Positions 52,943 through 62,938 of a stretch of 64,000 bases of DNA are shown here, one piece after another. The stretch covers positions 1 through 64,000 of the forward strand of contig NZ_JQNF01000010.1 in NCBI RefSeq assembly GCF_000745125.1, written 5' to 3'. A model generated the notes under the pieces. The model was not told the origin of the DNA. It worked only from the letters and a program-made list of their open reading frames with translations, and did not search any database. The position numbers and the translations under genes are program-made. Source of the DNA: Carnobacterium jeotgali MS3 (GTDB lineage Bacteria; Bacillota; Bacilli; Lactobacillales; Carnobacteriaceae). Position 1 is the stretch's first letter. The number at the start of each line of letters is the position of its first letter.

Positions 52943-53866
52943 GTGACTGTTAGCAGTATTATTTTACAACAATTGGGCAGTATGTTTATTCTTATCCTTT
53001 TTGGCTACATTCTTATAAAAGGAAATGTGCTAAATAGTTCTGGCACCAAGCAAATTGCTAAAATGTTAGCAAACTTTATTACCCCTGTGCTGTTATTTAT
53101 GTCCTTTCAACGAGCGTATCATTCGAGTCAATTCAAATGGTTTTTAGCAACGGTTGGAATTACGATTTTGTTGATGGCTGTCCGCATCCTAGTGAATTAT
53201 TTTTTCTTACGGAATGCCTCTCGAACAGATCGTTACGCCACAACTTTTACAAATGCAGGATTTATTGGAATTCCGTTAGTTCTAGCAGTACTTGGTTATG
53301 AAGGTGTTTTTTTTGTATCTGCCTATAGTGCTGTGACGAATATCTTACAGCGGACTTATGGCATTTACATCATTTCAGGTGATAAGTCATTGATTACTCC
53401 AAAACGAGCATTGCTAAACCCTGCAACTTTAGGCGCTCTTACTGGATTAATTTTTTACTTACTGCAAATACAGTTGCCAACACTTTTAAGTGATTCTCTT
53501 TTTACTATTGCAGATTTAAATACCCCTTTAGCCATGATTTTATTAGGCAGCTATGTAGCAGAATCTAAATTACTAAATCTCTTTAACCATCCGCGAGCTT
53601 ACTGGACGACTTTTTTAGCTTTAATTCTTTCTCCTATTATTAGTATCTCACTATTATGGTTATTGCCTTTAGATAATTACTTAGTCTTTTTTGTCTTAGC
53701 CATTGCAACGGCTGCTCCAATCGCCGTAAATACAGCTTTATTTTCACAACTTTATGGCGGAGATTATGAATATGGTGCGCGTTTAGTTGTTTTATCAACT
53801 TTGCTGTCCATTATTAGTATGCCTTTAATGTTACGGTTTGCTGATTTTGTCTTTTTAATGAATTAA
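52943..53866 (+). CDS. AEC-family transporter
   Basis: 307 residues, GTG start after AGGAGGG. About ten hydrophobic segments with the family's internal two-fold repeat: ANFITPVLLFMSFQRAY and TNAGFIGIPLVLAVLGYEGVFF in the first half, DLNTPLAMILLGSYVAES and ATAAPIAVNTALFSQLYGGDYEYGARLVVLSTLLSII in the second. The auxin efflux carrier family exports or imports organic acids such as malate. Single gene. Confidence 0.9.
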   Translation: MTVSSIILQQLGSMFILILFGYILIKGNVLNSSGTKQIAKMLANFITPVLLFMSFQRAYHSSQFKWFLATVGITILLMAVRILVNYFFLRNASRTDRYATTFTNAGFIGIPLVLAVLGYEGVFFVSAYSAVTNILQRTYGIYIISGDKSLITPKRALLNPATLGALTGLIFYLLQIQLPTLLSDSLFTIADLNTPLAMILLGSYVAESKLLNLFNHPRAYWTTFLALILSPIISISLLWLLPLDNYLVFFVLAIATAAPIAVNTALFSQLYGGDYEYGARLVVLSTLLSIISMPLMLRFADFVFLMN

Positions 53867-53931
53867 TTTTTAAAGGCGAAGACAAATAAGAAGCTTCCTA
53901 TCATATTAATTAACTAAAGAACAGAGCAGAT

Positions 53932-53968
53932 AAAAAGAACCCATCTATTTTGTATAGGTGGGTTCTTT
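53932..53968 (+). terminator. Terminator of AEC gene
   Basis: Stem AAAGAACCCATCTA / TATAGGTGGGTTCTTT with a five-base loop. Confidence 0.8.
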
Positions 53969-53995
53969 GAATTAGCAAGTAGGATGATAACTCTA

Positions 53996-54238
53996 TCATT
54001 TTTCATTTTTTGAAAAAATTTCTTTCATGTAATCATCAAGAAAAAGTTTATAAGTGATAAATAATCCACCTGATGTTTTAAAAAAAGAAACAAAAAATGC
54101 CATTTTATGGTGTGAAGAAAGGTATTCACTATAAAAGTAATTTAGTAAAAATACAAGTACTATCCATACAATAAGGGCTAAAATCCATTTTTTTTTTCCA
54201 TACTTACCACAACTCAATCTATTTAATGTTTTATTCAT
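53996..54238 (-). CDS. Small membrane protein of unknown function downstream of tRNA-Leu
   Basis: 80 residues if the ATG at 54238 is used. The open frame continues back into the tRNA gene, where it cannot be coding. Two hydrophobic segments are visible, WILALIVWIVLVFLLNYF (about 18-35) and MAFFVSFFKTSGGLFITYKLF (about 45-65). There is no clear ribosome site, so the start and even the expression are uncertain. No family is recognised. Confidence 0.4.
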   Translation of the reverse strand: MNKTLNRLSCGKYGKKKWILALIVWIVLVFLLNYFYSEYLSSHHKMAFFVSFFKTSGGLFITYKLFLDDYMKEIFSKNEK

Positions 54239-54289
54239 TCTATTTCGAGAGTCAATAAATTTAGCAAATCGAAAACCTTGATATATCAA

Positions 54290-54373
54290 TGCGGCCGAGA
54301 AGAGTCGAACTTCCACCAGGATAATCCTGACCAGCCCCTCAAGCTGGCGCGTCTACCATTCCGCCACGACCGC
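54290..54373 (-). tRNA. tRNA-Leu (GAG anticodon)
   Basis: On the minus strand, acceptor arms GCGGTCG / CGGCCGC pair along seven positions with discriminator A. The anticodon stem CCAGC / GCTGG encloses TTGAGGG, giving anticodon GAG. A long variable arm and the GTTCGACTC T-loop typical of class II tRNA-Leu follow. CCA is not encoded. Confidence 0.95.
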
Positions 54374-54569
54374 GTTTAAAAACCTTACTAATACGGTATC
54401 CTCGATAATTCTAACGTTAGTTTACGCTTGATTTCGATAATTACCACATTAGTTATTATACAAATACGTGATCTTTTTTGCAATAGCAACAAACGAAACA
54501 AAAAAAAGGCAATATAAAATAAGCCGAAAATTAATCCGACTTAAATCTCATATATTCTATTATCGTAAA

Positions 54570-55058
54570 TTAGTCCATTCGAAAGTTTTCTTCGACATAT
54601 ATCCGTTCTTCTTCGGGTGTGGCTAAACGTTCCGCTTCTCCGATATCACCCTCGTTCGAAGACCATATACGATTATGCACTTCTACTGAATTCGAAAAAT
54701 CCCCTTTTTTCCACGTGGTCAATATCTCACGATAGGATTCTTCGTTTTCCATTTCTGTTTCGTCTAATACCTTAAGTAGCATATCGATGTTTTCTTCTTT
54801 CATTTCAAATGCGCCCCACTTAGATTCTGCGTATACCTTTTGATGGGTCATTTCGTGTACTCTACGTTCGAATCCTTCATCGGAATACACATAAGGTAGT
54901 GATTCGACTACTTCCGCAGATTCGATTTTTTCTGCTATTTCGGCGTCTTTCGACTTTTCGTTTGCCTTATCAAAAGATATAAAAACTACGGTCATAATCC
55001 CCCCTAATACTAATACCCCGAGTAACCCTAAAATAATTTTTTTCAATTTTGTTCTCAC
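54570..55058 (-). CDS. DUF6241-like secreted or anchored protein, second of tandem pair
   Basis: 162 residues. N-terminal membrane segment (about 8-28, IILGLLGVLVLGGIMTVVFIS), charged linker, then a domain with VHEMTHQKVYAESKWGAFEM, LTTWKKGDFSNSVEVHNRIW, IGEAERLATPEEERIYVEENF. I believe this is DUF6241, of unknown function. The upstream gene encodes a close paralog 9 bases away. Both genes use more TCG, CGA and TTCGAA-type sequence than their neighbours, which hints at foreign origin. Confidence 0.65.
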   Translation of the reverse strand: MRTKLKKIILGLLGVLVLGGIMTVVFISFDKANEKSKDAEIAEKIESAEVVESLPYVYSDEGFERRVHEMTHQKVYAESKWGAFEMKEENIDMLLKVLDETEMENEESYREILTTWKKGDFSNSVEVHNRIWSSNEGDIGEAERLATPEEERIYVEENFRMD

Positions 55059-55067
55059 CTCATATAA

Positions 55068-55637
55068 TTATCTGAAATTTCTTTCTACGAAATCTTGTTC
55101 TTCTTCCGGTGTCAATAACCGTTCTGCTTTTCCAATTGTACCGCCTTCTTCTAACCACACTTTATTGTGTACTTCGACCGCATTAGAAAAGTCCCCGTCT
55201 TTCCACTTGTTTAGGACTTCCTTATAATATTCTACTTCTTCATTTGAATTAGATTCTTTTAGTGCTGATAGTAGTGAATCGATGTGTTCTTCGCTCAGTT
55301 CGTACACTTCAAACTTGTATTCTGCGTATACTTTTTGGTGCGTCATTTTGTGAATTAATTGTTCGATACCCACGGAATCATTTTCCCACGTTCCTATAAA
55401 TTCGACGGAAGATGATTCCATATCTGACGGAAGTGTTCCCATATTGATTTCGGGATATTCCTCTATGACACTTTCTTGAAATTTCGATTCTTTGATTGCT
55501 TTCGATTCTTCAACTTCTTCTTGCATAGATTCGGTTACATCGACTTCTTCCGTATTTTGATACGTTATGTAAATTACCAACGGCAGCAAACTAAGTATAA
55601 ACAATGTTAAAACTAATCCTATAAAAAATTTCTTCAA
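55068..55637 (-). CDS. DUF6241-like secreted or anchored protein, first of tandem pair
   Basis: 189 residues. N-terminal membrane segment (about 4-25, FFIGLVLTLFILSLLPLVIYIT), a Glu/Ser-rich extracellular linker of about 60 residues, then the same C-terminal domain as its neighbour: LIHKMTHQKVYAEYKFEVYE, LNKWKDGDFSNAVEVHNKVW, IGKAERLLTPEEEQDFVERNF. Shared MTHQKVYAE, GDFSN and VEVHN blocks show a local duplication. Function unknown. GGAGG precedes the ATG. Confidence 0.65.
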   Translation of the reverse strand: MKKFFIGLVLTLFILSLLPLVIYITYQNTEEVDVTESMQEEVEESKAIKESKFQESVIEEYPEINMGTLPSDMESSSVEFIGTWENDSVGIEQLIHKMTHQKVYAEYKFEVYELSEEHIDSLLSALKESNSNEEVEYYKEVLNKWKDGDFSNAVEVHNKVWLEEGGTIGKAERLLTPEEEQDFVERNFR

Positions 55638-55854
55638 ATTAATGTCCTCCTATACCAATTCACTTACTTATTATCATGTTAATTGAAAAATATGAAATTA
55701 GCAACCCTTGTTCATGGACCTTCGTTTTGTAATAATAAAAACAAAAATGTGTGTACCTATTCGATCATAAGTGATTTCGCAATAAATACTACGAAAACTA
55801 TTGTACAAAAAAAAGACACTGCCTAACGTCTAAAATTAAACGTCAAGAAATGTC

Positions 55855-55954
55855 GGCTCTATACTTTTTAGTGTGGATAGACGAATTTAATTTAGTCAGT
55901 AATTACTATTCTGGAGGAATTTTTAGAAGCAGTCACACTCTTTGAAGAAGAGCC
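55855..55954 (-). mobile_element. MITE-like repeat, copy D
   Basis: 100 bases, the shortest copy, starting GGCTCTATACTTTTTAGTGTGG and ending GAAGAAGAGCC. Flanks GAAATGTC (55847-55854) and GAAATATC (55955-55962) agree at 7 of 8. The rest of the 55638-56104 gap is AT-rich; a short AACGTCTAAAATTAAACGTC hairpin lies at about 55825-55844. Confidence 0.8.
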
Positions 55955-56104
55955 GAAATATCTTGGTATTCTTCCACAAGCTGATTTTGTTTGTTATTTA
56001 ATCCATGGTCACTTTGATATAAAACTGGCTTTTCGAAAGTCTTGTTAATAAAGTTAAAAAATAAAGGCTAGAAATATTTTTTATCCCAGCCGATTCATTT
56101 TGCT

Positions 56105-57940
56105 TTATTTCAATACCAAATTGCCCTTTACATCTAAATATGCAGTAATGTTTTCCCTTATGTCCATTAAAGTTAGTTGTTTATATCCGATATGTACTGT
56201 TGTCCCCCCGTAAGCCTTTTTAATTTGAACGGTACTACCTGCTGGTACAGAAAGAATCGTTTTCACTCCTCCAGTTGATCCAACAACATTGGCTTTAATG
56301 CCTTCTTTTGCTGTAATATTTCCCCCTCGTAAATAACCACCAATTACTACTTTACCTTGAGCTTCTATTGTAGTATTTATGCAGCCCTTACCAAAAACAT
56401 GGATATCTCCATTACATAACAAAGTGCTATTTGACACACTTGCAATATAAATAAATTTACTTTCTTCTAAATCTAGCAGATTCATCTCTTGGATAGTATG
56501 CATCAGCGATATCAATAATTTAATTTGAGTTAAGGTGATATCTAATTGAAAAACTTCAAATAATAAGTTTTTTAATTGTTCTGCTGTAATTTGCCATTCT
56601 TTTTTTAAGAAATCTTTTTCTTGATAAACAAGTTCTATGTAGTTTTTCGCAACATCAGTAAATTTAACAAAACTGTGCTGAAGTAAAAATTTAAAAATAG
56701 ATTTTAGACTTTGTTTCGATTCACTATTCTTATATGATGCGGACTTAGCAGTTTGCGATAAAATTTCGTACATCTCTTCTAACTGTTCGGTAATCGTCCT
56801 TAGGTAAGAATCAAGTTGAACGATAACGGTATTCTTTTCACCAACAGAAAGAATAGAATTTTCACTGTTTCCACCACTAGTAATCGAGTTCAGTGCTGTC
56901 ACAGTAGAGTTCCTTATAGATGAATGAACAATTACATTACTTCCGGCATCTATAACCATATTCTCCTCTACTTCTCCTTTTATTTCTACATCTCCAAAAA
57001 AGTGAATATTTCCTGTAGTGAGATTAACATTTCCTTTTTGGATAAATTTAGGAATGATAGCTGCTTTTACAATATGATCCTTCTGGTAGATACGTGGTCT
57101 TCCACTCCTAGTCGCAACGATACGGTTTCCATGCAACTTTGTTCCATTTTCCGAATAAAAAGTAATGGACTTCAAGGATTTGGGTTTAATTGGTTGATTG
57201 GTAACACTGATACCCGTGTTTCCTTGTTGTGGAGGATGAATAATTCCTAATAGTTCACCTGTTTCCACAATCGGTATCTCACTACTCTCTCGAAAATCAA
57301 TGTTGCCTCTTTCATCTTCCAACAATAAGTTTTTAATGTTCAAATCGACTTTCATTTCTAAAAAACCATCTTTCCCATCTTGTGGAGGTATACCTGTTGC
57401 TACTTCATATATGATTGGTTCTTCAGCTTGAGATGCCATGATAATCACTTCTTCTCTAATCCCATAAAAGACATTGGCTTCTCTTAAAGCTTGACGAATT
57501 TCCTCTATACTGACTTTTTCAGTAATTGTTTTTTTTTCTTCCACTGTTAACGTTACTTTTCTTGCTAAAAGAGCATTCTTTATTTTTCTCGTTATCTCAT
57601 ATCCAGGCTCAACCTCAATATAAGCTTTTAATTGCTGTTCATTTGTTGTCACAATGCATCTTGGCAATACCTTTCCATTTATGACCTCAATAGAAATATC
57701 ATCTTTTTCAGAAATAGCCAACATATCCTCCGTCATGATTTTCCCGTTCTTTGTCACTATTATTTCATTCAAAAAAGCACTATCAATTTGCAATGTAGGG
57801 AAAACTCCCGGATCATCTTTCACGTATACTACCCCGTTAGTTATCCAAATCTTCCCCTTTAATAATTGCTTTTTGTAGCTAGCAAAGCCTTGGTAATCAA
57901 TCAATTTCTCTACTTTTCCCTTAACTATTTCGCCCTCCAT
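56105..57940 (-). CDS. FapA/DUF342-family polymer-assembly protein
   Basis: 611 residues, GGAGG before the ATG. The N-terminal FapA domain (about 70-240) contains YEVATGIPPQDGKDGFLE. The central right-handed beta-helix has GNVNLTTGNIHFFGDVEIKGEVEENMVIDAGSNVIVHSSIRNS, then a helical insert (about 375-480) interrupts it and the helix resumes (GDIHVFGKGCINTTIEAQGKVVIGGYLRGGNITAKEG). The family affects flagellar or surface polymer assembly and cell shape in other bacteria. No flagellar gene is in this window. No signal peptide, so it is cytoplasmic. Confidence 0.85.
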   Translation of the reverse strand: MEGEIVKGKVEKLIDYQGFASYKKQLLKGKIWITNGVVYVKDDPGVFPTLQIDSAFLNEIIVTKNGKIMTEDMLAISEKDDISIEVINGKVLPRCIVTTNEQQLKAYIEVEPGYEITRKIKNALLARKVTLTVEEKKTITEKVSIEEIRQALREANVFYGIREEVIIMASQAEEPIIYEVATGIPPQDGKDGFLEMKVDLNIKNLLLEDERGNIDFRESSEIPIVETGELLGIIHPPQQGNTGISVTNQPIKPKSLKSITFYSENGTKLHGNRIVATRSGRPRIYQKDHIVKAAIIPKFIQKGNVNLTTGNIHFFGDVEIKGEVEENMVIDAGSNVIVHSSIRNSTVTALNSITSGGNSENSILSVGEKNTVIVQLDSYLRTITEQLEEMYEILSQTAKSASYKNSESKQSLKSIFKFLLQHSFVKFTDVAKNYIELVYQEKDFLKKEWQITAEQLKNLLFEVFQLDITLTQIKLLISLMHTIQEMNLLDLEESKFIYIASVSNSTLLCNGDIHVFGKGCINTTIEAQGKVVIGGYLRGGNITAKEGIKANVVGSTGGVKTILSVPAGSTVQIKKAYGGTTVHIGYKQLTLMDIRENITAYLDVKGNLVLK

Positions 57941-58339
57941 AAGTAAACGCCTCCATTCTCAGTATCTTTCTCAGTATATCCTATTTCCCATTCGAAATAT
58001 ACCAATTTTAGGCTTCTCTATATACCTTATCCAATTTCTTAATTTTTTCCACACAGAATTTCTACTTTATGACTCTTTCTTTGAAAAAACATGGAACACG
58101 ATAGCTTTTTTGTAGCTTATTTTATTAATTAGTTTTTTTAAATTCCTGTTAGCTTTCTATTGCTTTATGCTTTATGGTATGATTAAAGACACCTACTATC
58201 CTTGTTGAGAAATTTGCAAAGGATTGAAGAAGTTTAATTTAGCTGTAGGCGACGATAGTGATAGTAACTTCTCTAATGAGTTAGATGAGTAGAACTAAAT
58301 ATGAAGGTTTAAAAAACGAGTATTAGAAAGGTGATAAAA
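57941..58339. other. 399-base gap between divergent fapA-like gene and gene at 58340
   Basis: AT-rich. It holds a plausible plus-strand extended -10 TGGTATGAT near 58175-58183 and an imperfect hairpin ATCCTT ... AAAGGAT at about 58198-58225 in the leader of the downstream gene. I recognise no riboswitch or RNA gene. Confidence 0.4.
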
Positions 58340-58651
58340 TTGAATTTTAAAGAATTCGAAGAATATTTAGACGCAAATTTAGGAAGTAAAGACATCTTTT
58401 TTGAAAAAGCTATGGAAGACCAAATGAGAAGGAACGCTAGAAGACCACCTGCAAAAAGATGGAATGAAGCAAAATTAGAACGGGCTGTTAATAGAATGTG
58501 GATAGACATTGTTAGAAGTATCTATGATAAATTTAAAATCACGATCAATACTAAGTCTGCTGATCCCTATCAAGCTTGGATAGAGTTTTTCGAAAAAAAT
58601 GAAGCTTTAGAAAACTTAGATGAAATGATGAATGATTTAGAATTTGAATAA
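58340..58651 (+). CDS. Small acidic protein of unknown function
   Basis: 103 residues from a TTG start 8 bases after AGAAAGG; the GTG at 58331 overlaps the ribosome site. Mostly helical: NFKEFEEYLDANLGSKDIFFEKAMEDQMRRN, a basic RRPPAKRWNEAKLERAVNRMW patch, and an acidic tail NEALENLDEMMNDLEFE. No membrane segment. I do not recognise the family. The basic patch followed by an acidic tail would suit a nucleic-acid or protein adaptor, but this is speculation. Confidence 0.7.
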   Translation: MNFKEFEEYLDANLGSKDIFFEKAMEDQMRRNARRPPAKRWNEAKLERAVNRMWIDIVRSIYDKFKITINTKSADPYQAWIEFFEKNEALENLDEMMNDLEFE

Positions 58652-58678
58652 ACACTCATTGGAATAACGAGTTCCATA

Positions 58679-58718
58679 CAAAAAGAGTTCAGACACTTGT
58701 CTGAACTCTTTTTGTATT
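58679..58718. terminator. Bidirectional terminator before groEL 3' end
   Basis: Stem AAAAAGAGTTCAGACA / TGTCTGAACTCTTTTT between the gene at 58340 and converging groEL. Confidence 0.9.
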
Positions 58719-58743
58719 ATTTATTCGTTTTAAAATGGTGAGC

Positions 58744-60381
<1,638 letters not shown>

Positions 60382-60419
60382 TCATTAATTTAGTTTGTTC
60401 AAGTTTTTACTCGTTATAT

Positions 60420-60704
60420 TTAATCTATGACTGCAACGATATCGTGTTCTTTTACCACTAAATATTCTTTACCGCCGTATTTCACTTCTGTTCCAGCATA
60501 TTTTTCAAATAACACAGTATCGCCTACATGTACTGACAATGCTACTGTTGAGCCGTTTTCCAAAACACGACCTTCCCCAACAGCGATTACTGAACCAGTT
60601 TGAGGTTTTTCTTGAGCTGAACCCGGTAAAACAATCCCACTGACTGTTTTTTCCTCTTCCTTAGCAACTTCAATGATGACACGATCTCCTAATGGTTTTA
60701 ACAC
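60420..60704 (-). CDS. groES: Co-chaperonin GroES (Hsp10)
   Basis: 94 residues, full length. [35 protein letters not shown] contains the mobile loop that binds GroEL, and [18 protein letters not shown] ends the protein. First gene of groES-groEL, behind a sigma-A promoter and HrcA operator. Confidence 0.99.
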   Translation of the reverse strand: MLKPLGDRVIIEVAKEEEKTVSGIVLPGSAQEKPQTGSVIAVGEGRVLENGSTVALSVHVGDTVLFEKYAGTEVKYGGKEYLVVKEHDIVAVID

Positions 60705-60737
60705 GTAAATCCCTCCGTTTAAATTATTTCTTCTGTT

Positions 60738-60803
60738 TTAGCACTCAGACAACTCAAGTGCTAAACTACTTCTTTATCATAACAAATATAGAAAAGAATG
60801 CAA
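60738..60803 (-). promoter_or_regulatory. groESL promoter with CIRCE element
   Basis: CIRCE: TTAGCACTC (60738-60746), nine bases, AAGTGCTAA (60756-60764); one mismatch from the HrcA consensus GAGTGCTAA. Minus-strand -35 TTGCAT (60798-60803), 16 bases, -10 TATGAT (60776-60781) lie upstream, so the operator covers the transcription start. The rest of the gap to 61058 is the AT-rich leader of the CPBP gene. Confidence 0.9.
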
Positions 60804-61058
60804 GAATTTTTATCTCGCTTCCAATCCCTTTTTAGTTGGAACCTCTTTTATCGAAAAGTAATCTTTGTCTTCTATAGAAGTAGGATTTCTTTTTCACTCT
60901 TTTATGGTATACTGAAAAATGAAGTTATTTTCAATTTATCTAAATTTTAGCAGTTGTTACTATTTCATTAGAGAGCTTTTTACGTCTAATAAATAGAACT
61001 ATCACTAAACTGGGTAAAAAAGAGACTCAATTATTTCGAAAAAAAGAAGGTATTGATC

Positions 61059-61718
61059 ATGATAAAAAAGATCACTAGTCACACATCTATTTTAATTATT
61101 GTTTTTTATTTAATTGCTCAATTTTTACCAGTATTTATCATTTCAGCAACTCCAAAAGACTTCCAAACAGAAGCTTCAATTTACGGAACAATCGTTAGTT
61201 TTTCTTTAGGAGCCATCGCTATGCTTATACTCAATCGAAAATCTACTATCCGAAATTCGTTGACGTTAAGTCCTTCGTTACCTTTAAAAAGCATTCTTTA
61301 TTGGGGAATCATTGTTGGAATACCACTCGTACTTTTAGCACAATACATCGCAAATATTATTGAAATTTTAGTATTGGGGCTTCCAATAGACTCTGCGAAT
61401 ACTCAAAATATTCTTGTGATTGTAGAAAGTTACCCTATCTATATGATCATCGTTTCAATTATGGGACCCATTATGGAAGAATTCGTTTTTAGAAAAGTCA
61501 TTTTTGGTTCCTTATATGATCTTACAGGCGGTATCGGTGCAGCAGTGATTAGTTCGCTTATCTTTGCTTTTATGCACTTTGATGGACATATTTTACTTTA
61601 CTCTGCTATGGCTTTTGTTTTTTGTTTCTTGTATAGTAAAACAAAAAATATAGCAACTTCAATCATTGCGCACGTCGCTATGAACACAATTGTGCTCTTA
61701 ACAAGCTTCTTACAATAG
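61059..61718 (+). CDS. CPBP intramembrane metalloprotease (YdiL-like)
   Basis: 219 residues from the ATG 8 bases after GAAGG; the TTG at 61053 is too close to it. About six to seven hydrophobic segments. CPBP (Abi/CAAX protease) motifs are EEFVFRK (EExxxR), FAFMHF (FxxxH) and HVAMNTI (HxxxN). The family cleaves membrane or prenylated substrates; in Bacillota some protect against bacteriocins. Adjacent ydiK, rex and groESL reproduce the B. subtilis ydiL neighbourhood. Confidence 0.85.
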   Translation: MIKKITSHTSILIIVFYLIAQFLPVFIISATPKDFQTEASIYGTIVSFSLGAIAMLILNRKSTIRNSLTLSPSLPLKSILYWGIIVGIPLVLLAQYIANIIEILVLGLPIDSANTQNILVIVESYPIYMIIVSIMGPIMEEFVFRKVIFGSLYDLTGGIGAAVISSLIFAFMHFDGHILLYSAMAFVFCFLYSKTKNIATSIIAHVAMNTIVLLTSFLQ

Positions 61719-61747
61719 CTTGCTAAGTATTAGAAAGGAATTTTCAT

Positions 61748-61954
61748 TTGATAAATAAACGGAATTTTATAATACAAGTTATCTTCACTTACTTGATGTC
61801 AGGAGTGTTCATCTGGTTTGCTGTTGATTCTGTTGGCAACTCAGGCTGGACATTTTTTTCTATCCTCTATGTTTTGTTTTCGACAAGTTATTTTGTTAGA
61901 GCTTCAAAAATCCTTGAAATTTATTTCAAACTAAAAAAAGGAAACAAACCTTAA
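61748..61954 (+). CDS. YdiK-like small membrane protein (DUF4305)
   Basis: 68 residues, TTG start 7 bases after AAAGGAA. Two helices: IIQVIFTYLMSGVFIWFAVDSVG and FSILYVLFSTSYFVRASKILEIYF. It matches my memory of DUF4305/YdiK, whose function is unknown. Conserved order with the CPBP protease (29 bases upstream) and rex supports the assignment. Confidence 0.75.
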   Translation: MINKRNFIIQVIFTYLMSGVFIWFAVDSVGNSGWTFFSILYVLFSTSYFVRASKILEIYFKLKKGNKP

Positions 61955-61974
61955 TCGGTTTGTTTCCTTTTTGT
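61934..61974. terminator. Bidirectional terminator between ydiK-like and rex
   Basis: Stem AAAAAGGAAACAAACC / GGTTTGTTTCCTTTTT, overlapping the last codons of the ydiK-like gene. Confidence 0.85.
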
Positions 61975-61978
61975 TTAA

Positions 61979-62620
61979 TTACTCTTCTGTTGGTTTGTAA
62001 TGATCTAAGAAATAAATCAATGTTTGAAGTTCATTTGTTAAATCAACGTTTTGAACTCTCACAGTGTCTGGTACAGAGATTCTAAAAGGTGTAAAGTTCA
62101 AAATCCCTCTTACATTTGCTTCAACTAATCGGTCAGTTGTTTCTTGTGCTACATTTGATGGAATCGTGATAATAACAATTTCAATTTGTTGAACTTTCAG
62201 TTGTTCAATCATATCATCCATATGGTAAATAGGAACACCACTTAAAATGGTACCTACGATTTCTTTATTTATATCAAACGCGGCACTGATCCGCATATTA
62301 TTGCTTTGATGGAAGTTATAGTTCAATAAAGCATGTCCTAAGTTCCCTACTCCAATTAGAGCAACATTTGTTAAGCGATCTTGTTTAAGCGTTTTGCTGA
62401 AGAAGTTCATCAAATCCTCAACATCATAACCGTATCCTCTTTTTCCTAAAGCACCAAAATATGAAAAGTCTCTTCGAATTGTTGCACTATCTACTTTAAT
62501 AGCCTCACTCAATTCAGTTGAAGAAACACGTACTTTTCCGGAATCGTGTAAGAATCGCAAATAGCGATAATAAATAGGCAATCGCCTAGCCGTTGCATTG
62601 GGTATTTTTTTTTCTACCAT
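61979..62620 (-). CDS. rex: Redox-sensing transcriptional repressor Rex
   Basis: 213 residues from the ATG 7 bases after GGAGG; the open frame to 62647 lacks a site. Winged-helix domain ([54 protein letters not shown]) then a Rossmann domain with [14 protein letters not shown] binding releases DNA, so Rex derepresses fermentative and redox genes when NADH is high. Rex-like half-sites occur at its own promoter and a dyad near the divergent ABC-F gene. Confidence 0.96.
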   Translation of the reverse strand: MVEKKIPNATARRLPIYYRYLRFLHDSGKVRVSSTELSEAIKVDSATIRRDFSYFGALGKRGYGYDVEDLMNFFSKTLKQDRLTNVALIGVGNLGHALLNYNFHQSNNMRISAAFDINKEIVGTILSGVPIYHMDDMIEQLKVQQIEIVIITIPSNVAQETTDRLVEANVRGILNFTPFRISVPDTVRVQNVDLTNELQTLIYFLDHYKPTEE

Positions 62621-62676
62621 TCTTTTTCCTCCATCAGTTATAATCAAATTTCTTCAATTGATTTGCTGTTTCAAAT

Positions 62677-62711
62677 TTCACAAGCAAACAATTATATATT
62701 TTCCTTCACAA
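62677..62711 (-). promoter_or_regulatory. rex promoter region with Rex-like half-sites
   Basis: A minus-strand -10 TATAAT (62691-62696) is flanked by two TTGTGAA half-sites in the same orientation (62677-62683 and 62705-62711), 28 bases apart. Rex operators contain TTGTGA plus its inverse, so these are at best partial sites for autoregulation. Confidence 0.4.
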
Positions 62712-62818
62712 TCTTTTTTCAAGTGAACGGTATTATTATATCACTTCCCTATTATATTACTACCACTTTTTTTGTTTTTTTTATAATTTCATATACTTAC
62801 TATTAGTTATATTACTAA

Positions 62819-62867
62819 AATTCACATGAATCCTTGTGAATTCACTTCTGAAAAGTTAGCCTATAAT
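62819..62867 (+). promoter_or_regulatory. Promoter of ABC-F gene with upstream dyad
   Basis: AATTCACA (62819-62826), eight bases, TGTGAATT (62835-62842) form a perfect inverted repeat. A -10 TATAAT lies at 62862-62867. The half-sites resemble Rex half-sites but in the opposite arrangement to the usual operator. Confidence 0.4.
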
Positions 62868-62938
62868 GGATAGTAATTTCCCTTGAACTAAATCTATGCT
62901 AAACTACTATTGAGAATGATGAAATGAGGACCAAGACT

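Noticed and set aside
54239-54316. N-terminal 26 codons of the open frame at 53996-54316
   Set aside because: They lie within or just after the tRNA-Leu gene, so the frame there is not coding.
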